Source of the DNA: a virus
IMG/VR virus record: IMGVR_UViG_3300011187_000028
Location: 1 to 35,610 of that record
Direction: 5' to 3' (one strand)
Length of the DNA stretch: 35,610 nt
Part shown: one piece after another, positions 32,094 to 35,610 of the stretch
Layout of the letters: each line of letters opens with the position of its first letter
Numbering within the stretch: the stretch's first letter is position 1
Notes under the pieces: generated by a model
What the model was told of the DNA's origin: nothing
The model's input: only the letters and a program-made list of their open reading frames with translations
Database searches by the model: none
Made by a program: the position numbers and the translations under genes

Positions 32094-33530
32094 CGGTGCG
32101 TAAAGATGTGGTGTTCCAAACAGGAATGTCATAAACCTTCTGGACATGGCTACTACTGCCAAGTCTAATCGGCTTACTGGAGCAAGCTGTTTAAAGCTCA
32201 AAACCTGATCTGAAATTTCGGTCAAGAAAGCATCTTCTGTGTTTGGAAGAATACGCCCTCTATCTCTAACCTTACCTGCTGCTCCACCATCATATCCTGC
32301 TGTAAGCTCTGATGCGCTCACATCAAATAAATGGTAGAACTTAACTCCTGTGGCTGAACCTGCTGAAGTTATCTCAGTTCGGTAAATTCTATGTCCAGTT
32401 GCAGCGTTTGTTCCAGAAGTAGCCGTAAAGGTCAAATCAACCGAATTGGCAGCAGCCAATGTAGCTGCACTTGCGTCAAGCAAAGTTAAAGCACTTTCAC
32501 CGTATCGGTTTACCGAGCTCACTGCATAGTAAACTGTTCCTGCATCACTGGCAGTAAACTTAGAAGAATTGTCCGACAAAACATTTGGCGCTACCCCTGC
32601 TGTTGGGGCTGCTGGTGCTTTTGCACTTGTAGCCGAGGCAGAAGTCAATCTTCCCGTATCAGAAAAATCACGCTTCATAAATTTATCAGGCATCAAGGAA
32701 ACTTGACCGATACTTGTATCAATGGCTTTTGCAACCGTACCAATCACTCCAGTGTATGAAGTTGTTTGGCTTGCGTTCAACATAATTCTTTGTTGTTCAA
32801 AGAAGTCTTGAGACAATGTTGAAATCACAGTTGTTGGTGCGAATAAGTGCGATACGTTACCAAAGGCAGCATCTACTCTTACAGTAGCTTCCTCAACATC
32901 TTTTTGTTTCAATGATGCACCCCTAAGGTCAATTACAACCTGAGATGTAAAATACTCTTCCAAAGAACCGTACAAGAATTCTCCACCAGTTCCCACTGAA
33001 GCATGTTGCTTGTAAAGTGAGTTCCACTCTTGAGGAACAATATCGCTATTTGCGTTGGTCAATGCTTGGTTCGCTCTACGCAAAATCCACATTACTTTGT
33101 TTTCTTGTTCTTGGCGCATTGCGTCCACATAAGAACGAACCATTTGAGACTGCATGGTAACTTCACCAGTCACCTGGATATATTTTACAAGCTCTGATCT
33201 ACGAATGTATTGAGAATCTTCTACATCTGAAAGCTCACCTTCATTATAGAATCCACCTTTTGACTGTCCGTAAGAACTTAATTGTAAGAACTCCTCAACA
33301 GTGTTGTAAGCAGTCTTTTTTGGCAAAGCATTGAAAAGCTTAATGTCCTGAGTTCTAAACTCAAGTCTTTTCAAAGTTGCTTCAAGCGACTCAATTTTCA
33401 GAGGCTCATAAGAAAGTGTTTGGTTTGTGGTGTCTCTACCAGTAACCTGACCTGCTTGCATAGCCTTCATAAGTTCCTGCAATCCGTCTCCTGCGTTTGT
33501 GTTCCCAAAAGAACCTGATACATCGTTCAT
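32046..33530 (-). CDS. Major capsid protein with inserted Ig/FN3-like domain
   Basis: Shell protein of the head, 494 aa, HK97-type by order and pattern. A helical, charged N-arm (ESLEATLKRLEFRTQDIKL) is followed by FFNxLPKK-like sequence (FNALPKKTAYNTVEEFLQL), a long helix (MVRSYVDAMRQEQENKVMWI), and FAPTTVISTLSQDFFEQQR. At about residues 300-420 a Ser/Thr/Ala-rich strand domain is inserted (DAGTVYYAVSSVNRYGESAL, SGTNAATGHRIYRTE), reading as an Ig- or fibronectin-III-like fold likely displayed on the shell. The fold resumes with LDLAVVAMSRRFMTFLFGTP and LYAPKKMVKFVNCG. It is 98 bp behind the protease-scaffold gene. See the separate entry for a possible frameshifted C-terminus. Confidence 0.9.
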   Translation of the reverse strand: MNDVSGSFGNTNAGDGLQELMKAMQAGQVTGRDTTNQTLSYEPLKIESLEATLKRLEFRTQDIKLFNALPKKTAYNTVEEFLQLSSYGQSKGGFYNEGELSDVEDSQYIRRSELVKYIQVTGEVTMQSQMVRSYVDAMRQEQENKVMWILRRANQALTNANSDIVPQEWNSLYKQHASVGTGGEFLYGSLEEYFTSQVVIDLRGASLKQKDVEEATVRVDAAFGNVSHLFAPTTVISTLSQDFFEQQRIMLNASQTTSYTGVIGTVAKAIDTSIGQVSLMPDKFMKRDFSDTGRLTSASATSAKAPAAPTAGVAPNVLSDNSSKFTASDAGTVYYAVSSVNRYGESALTLLDASAATLAAANSVDLTFTATSGTNAATGHRIYRTEITSAGSATGVKFYHLFDVSASELTAGYDGGAAGKVRDRGRILPNTEDAFLTEISDQVLSFKQLAPVSRLDLAVVAMSRRFMTFLFGTPHLYAPKKMVKFVNCGKTLTS

Positions 33531-33552
33531 AATATATTGAATTTGTCTGTTT

Positions 33553-33581
33553 CAAAATTTTTAAGACCAGTTTTTTATCAA
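33553..33581 (-). promoter_or_regulatory. Weak promoter candidate upstream of capsid gene
   Basis: On the minus strand, TTG (33581-33579), 18 bases, then AAATTTTG (33560-33553), 7 of 8 to the -7 box with the first T missing and spacing slightly short. The 98-bp gap between protease and capsid genes is AT-rich and has no clear terminator or ORF. A capsid promoter is expected here but this match is weak. Confidence 0.3.
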
Positions 33582-33628
33582 TTGCTTATGCACTATTTTT
33601 TATCGGTTTATTTTCGGTTTGTGTAATT

Positions 33629-35299
33629 TTAGTATCTCAACTCAATGTCAAACTCCTTTAAGAGATTTGTTGTTGCATTGTGCTCAGGTGAACCTTTTTG
33701 GGCAACGTCACCAAATGTTTCAAGATTCTGCGCAACGTCCAAAAGACCCATTTTTTGACCTTCGGATTTTGCGATATCAGAGTTTGCCATTACAACTTGT
33801 TTAAGCTGCGCCCTGTGTCCTTGATTATTCATGTCATAAACAGACTTGCCATCTTCTGACTTTTCAATCTCAGTATCAAATCTTTCTGCGAACTGAGTTG
33901 CATTTAAATGTTTTTGGCCCTTAGAAGCATTCGCTATCTGAGTAATTGCATCAGAAGCGTTCTTTAGCTCTTCGCCTCTTTCATCTAAACTTTTACGCAA
34001 AGACTCATTTTCTTCTTTCAAGGTGCCAACAACTTCATCGTAAGATTTTTTCATTTCTCCGATTGCTGAGCCAATAACACCAAACTTTTTATCAAAGGCA
34101 GTGAAAACTTCTGCAAGATAAGATTTGGAAATAGGCTCTTTTTCATTCGTTACTTCTCCACCTTTTTCTTCTTCGTGTACTTTTAAATAAGCTGCTTTTG
34201 CAACTTCAGAAGAACAACCAGCTTTTTCAAGCTCACCAACTACTTCATCTTTTTCTTTTTTGGAGTACATTCCCTTAGCCATTTTATAAGCTTCGTCTTC
34301 TGAAATGTTTTTATCTCCTTTCTCAATAGCATCAATAGACTTGTTAAGTGCTTCTAATGCTTGGTCAAATTTGTTTTCGTCAGTCATAACTTCTAATTTT
34401 TGAAATATTTTATAGGCTTTCTTTGCCTTTTCAATACTTATAGGGTAAAAGTATGAAACAATTTTAGAAACTGCCTCACTTTTGCTAATACTATTTTGTT
34501 TAATCTTTTTATTTTTGGTGTCTTTTTCTTCCCTATCTTGTTGAATTTCAGATAGTTTTTTTTGCCCACCTTCAACGGACTCCTTTTGTAGATTTTGATT
34601 GCCTTGTGCTGAAATAGCTTTCTCATAGCCCTCAATAAGCTTTCTATGCTCATCTACTGGTATTTCTTCTATTTCTGTGCCAGCCTTTCCGGATTCATTG
34701 TTTTCTTCTACATACGCCTTAAATGCATCATCTTCATCAATCTTGTTCCAAAAGGATTCAACTGACTTTACCAAGTCTTCCTCAACATCTAATTCTGCAT
34801 CGGTTGATTTTGCAAGGTCGCACCAAGCTCCTCTATTTACTGGAATAGGGCAAACGGCAACTGCTGTAAGTTTTGATTTAGAAACTCTATTCTTATTAAA
34901 GGGATCTCTTTCAAGAACCTTTCCTTCTACTGAAAGTCCAAGCCTATTACCCCTCTTAGAATTTTTCAGAGCTTGCATAAGAGAATAGGTGGCTCTTGCC
35001 ATTTTCACTTGAGGGTACAAGTAACCCTCTATATATAACTGATCTGTGTCCTTGTCAATTTTAGCAAGAGTGGGTTCTCCAATAATAGAACCTGCATCAT
35101 CTTTTTGCTTATGATTCCAATTGATAAACTTAAATTCGCTTAAATCGAAACCCGCTGGGTCAAGGTATTCTCCTTGAGTGTCTTTATCTGGTGTGGACGC
35201 AATGCCCTTAATGAGCATTACTTCATTTCCTGCCTTATCAACTCCTTTCTCAAGGTCAATAGGCATGTGAAACTTAAAATTGTCTTTGTTCTCAAACAC
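33629..35299 (-). CDS. Prohead protease fused to capsid scaffold
   Basis: The 556-aa product has an N-terminal HK97-type (S78-like) serine protease: GIASTPDKDTQGEYLDP, catalytic His 63 in FINWNHKQ, and Ser 123 in GLSVEGKVLERDP, followed by LTAVAVCPIPVN. From about residue 180 on it is a long helical, highly charged scaffold with coiled-coil stretches (KKSYDEVVGTLKEENESLRK). Such fusions are cleaved during head maturation. An internal ATG at 34387 (residue 305, MTDENKFDQALEAL) could give a separate ~252-aa scaffold. The start is GTG 35299, or ATG 35266; the latter keeps the whole protease domain. One copy of the 23-bp repeat lies inside at 34492-34514. Confidence 0.9.
   Translation of the reverse strand: MFENKDNFKFHMPIDLEKGVDKAGNEVMLIKGIASTPDKDTQGEYLDPAGFDLSEFKFINWNHKQKDDAGSIIGEPTLAKIDKDTDQLYIEGYLYPQVKMARATYSLMQALKNSKRGNRLGLSVEGKVLERDPFNKNRVSKSKLTAVAVCPIPVNRGAWCDLAKSTDAELDVEEDLVKSVESFWNKIDEDDAFKAYVEENNESGKAGTEIEEIPVDEHRKLIEGYEKAISAQGNQNLQKESVEGGQKKLSEIQQDREEKDTKNKKIKQNSISKSEAVSKIVSYFYPISIEKAKKAYKIFQKLEVMTDENKFDQALEALNKSIDAIEKGDKNISEDEAYKMAKGMYSKKEKDEVVGELEKAGCSSEVAKAAYLKVHEEEKGGEVTNEKEPISKSYLAEVFTAFDKKFGVIGSAIGEMKKSYDEVVGTLKEENESLRKSLDERGEELKNASDAITQIANASKGQKHLNATQFAERFDTEIEKSEDGKSVYDMNNQGHRAQLKQVVMANSDIAKSEGQKMGLLDVAQNLETFGDVAQKGSPEHNATTNLLKEFDIELRY
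34492..34514. repeat. 23-bp AT-rich repeat, copy 2 (inside protease-scaffold gene)
   Basis: Identical over 23 bases to 27208-27230. Here it falls in coding sequence for a Lys/Ile-rich linker (KNKKIKQNSI) between the protease and scaffold parts, so conservation here could be coincidental. Confidence 0.45.
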
Positions 35300-35362
35300 T
35301 AAATGAGTAATTAGCTAAATGAAGCTAACTCTATTGTTGAAATAACCTGTTTTTTCTTTTTT

Positions 35363-35380
35363 TTAAACTAAGTTTAAATT
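35363..35380. promoter_or_regulatory. 18-bp palindromic motif, promoter-proximal copy before protease-scaffold gene
   Basis: TTAAACTAAGTTTAAATT; the core 35362-35378 is a 17-bp palindrome around one central base. It lies 63 bp upstream of the GTG start, 76 bp from the second copy, and differs from the other intergenic copies only at the central A/T. It is probably a binding site for a dimeric regulator. Confidence 0.6.
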
Positions 35381-35401
35381 GGACTTAGTTATATCATTTT
35401 A

Positions 35402-35434
35402 TGAAGATAAGGGAAAAATATTGACTTGAGCAAA
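35402..35434 (-). promoter_or_regulatory. Promoter candidate before protease-scaffold gene
   Basis: On the minus strand, TTTG (35434-35431), 21 bases, then TATCTTCA (35409-35402), 6 of 8 to the -7 box. It lies between the two palindrome copies, with the distal copy (35439) 4 bases upstream of the -33. A weak match on its own; the flanking palindromes make it more credible. Confidence 0.35.
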
Positions 35435-35438
35435 AAAC

Positions 35439-35456
35439 TTAAACTTAGTTTAAATT
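35439..35456. promoter_or_regulatory. 18-bp palindromic motif, distal copy before protease-scaffold gene
   Basis: TTAAACTTAGTTTAAATT, the same 18 bases as at 29256-29273 and with the centre inverted compared with 35363-35380. It lies 52 bp behind the stop of the probable portal gene, in a 209-bp gap that otherwise holds only AT-rich sequence and no ORF. Confidence 0.6.
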
Positions 35457-35508
35457 GAGGGTTCTATTTAATCTTTGTCTGCAAGTACCGTAAAAAGTTA
35501 CTTATAGG

Positions 35509-35610
35509 TCATAAAAGCTGTTTAATTTCATCTAATGTGGAGGTGTTATCCCCACCCATAGGAGTGATTGATTCATCCCACCAGTCAGGCAATAGGTACT
35601 GATCGTCTCC
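35509..35610 (-). CDS. C-terminal fragment of probable portal protein
   Basis: Only the last 33 residues and stop are in the window: GDDQYLLPDWWDESITPM then GGDNTSTLDEIKQLL. The frame is open to the right edge. The fragment is acidic and has no motif by itself. A gene just upstream of the prohead protease is usually the portal in this gene order, so the assignment is from position alone. It is followed by a 209-bp control region, meaning the protease gene may be separately regulated. Confidence 0.55.
   Translation of the reverse strand, partial: GDDQYLLPDWWDESITPMGGDNTSTLDEIKQLL

Noticed and set aside
34438-34653. Lys-rich 71-aa minus-strand ORF inside the protease-scaffold gene
   Set aside because: It lies wholly inside the well-supported 556-aa gene in another frame and has a low-complexity product.
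35461-35508. Hairpin AAGTA...TACTT behind the probable portal gene as terminator
   Set aside because: The 5-bp AT-rich stem without a T-run is too weak.
1-35610. tRNA genes, CRISPR arrays, integrase, transposases or defence genes
   Set aside because: None was seen on reading both strands. Absence of tRNAs was judged by eye without a scanning tool.

Overview
The window is one contiguous piece of a tailed bacteriophage (or prophage) genome of the contractile-tail, myovirus type. A Bacteroidota host is likely. The evidence for the host is: AT-rich DNA; promoter candidates that fit the Bacteroidota consensus (TTTG, about 19-20 bases, TAnnTTTG) and not the E. coli one; start codons without Shine-Dalgarno sequences, usually preceded by A-rich stretches; a typical Bacteroidota signal peptide ending SAQ; and a lipoprotein. 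All supported genes lie on the minus strand, so transcription runs from high to low coordinates. No tRNA, CRISPR array, integrase or insertion sequence was seen.

Read in the direction of transcription, the right end (35610 to about 29270) is the head module. It holds the 3' end of a probable portal gene, a control region with two copies of an 18-bp palindromic motif, a prohead protease fused to a scaffold, the major capsid protein, a strong terminator followed at once by a promoter, a small head-associated protein, a lipoprotein with a C-terminal membrane segment, a head-tail connector and a neck protein. A small two-gene cassette (29182-28836) with its own perfect promoter and a third copy of the palindrome interrupts the neck genes. 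The tail module follows (28785-16476): neck and tail-completion proteins, sheath, tube, two tail-assembly chaperones, tape measure, baseplate hub, spike, a separately promoted DUF5675-like gene, and two baseplate proteins. Next come the J-like baseplate wedge protein and a group of fibre or host-recognition proteins (16297-6965). Embedded among these are a secreted fibre-like protein and two small membrane proteins that are holin candidates.

After a promoter/operator region at 6898-6947 comes the replication module (6880-1): a 22-aa leader ORF, a Cys-rich protein, a DnaB-like helicase, a DnaG-like primase, an unknown protein, and a DnaE-type DNA polymerase III alpha subunit that runs off the left edge. 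The phage therefore seems to build much of its own replisome around a C-family polymerase.

The points most worth a second look are: an open -1 frame entered from an A7 run at the 3' end of the capsid gene, resembling the T7 10A/10B arrangement; the shared 18-bp palindrome in control regions; the moron-like cassette with a 24-aa membrane peptide; an orphan +1 frame behind a baseplate gene; a lipoprotein with unimolecular-spanin topology; and an inverted repeat placed over the predicted start site of the replication operon. All function calls are from reading motifs and gene order by eye. No database search was run.
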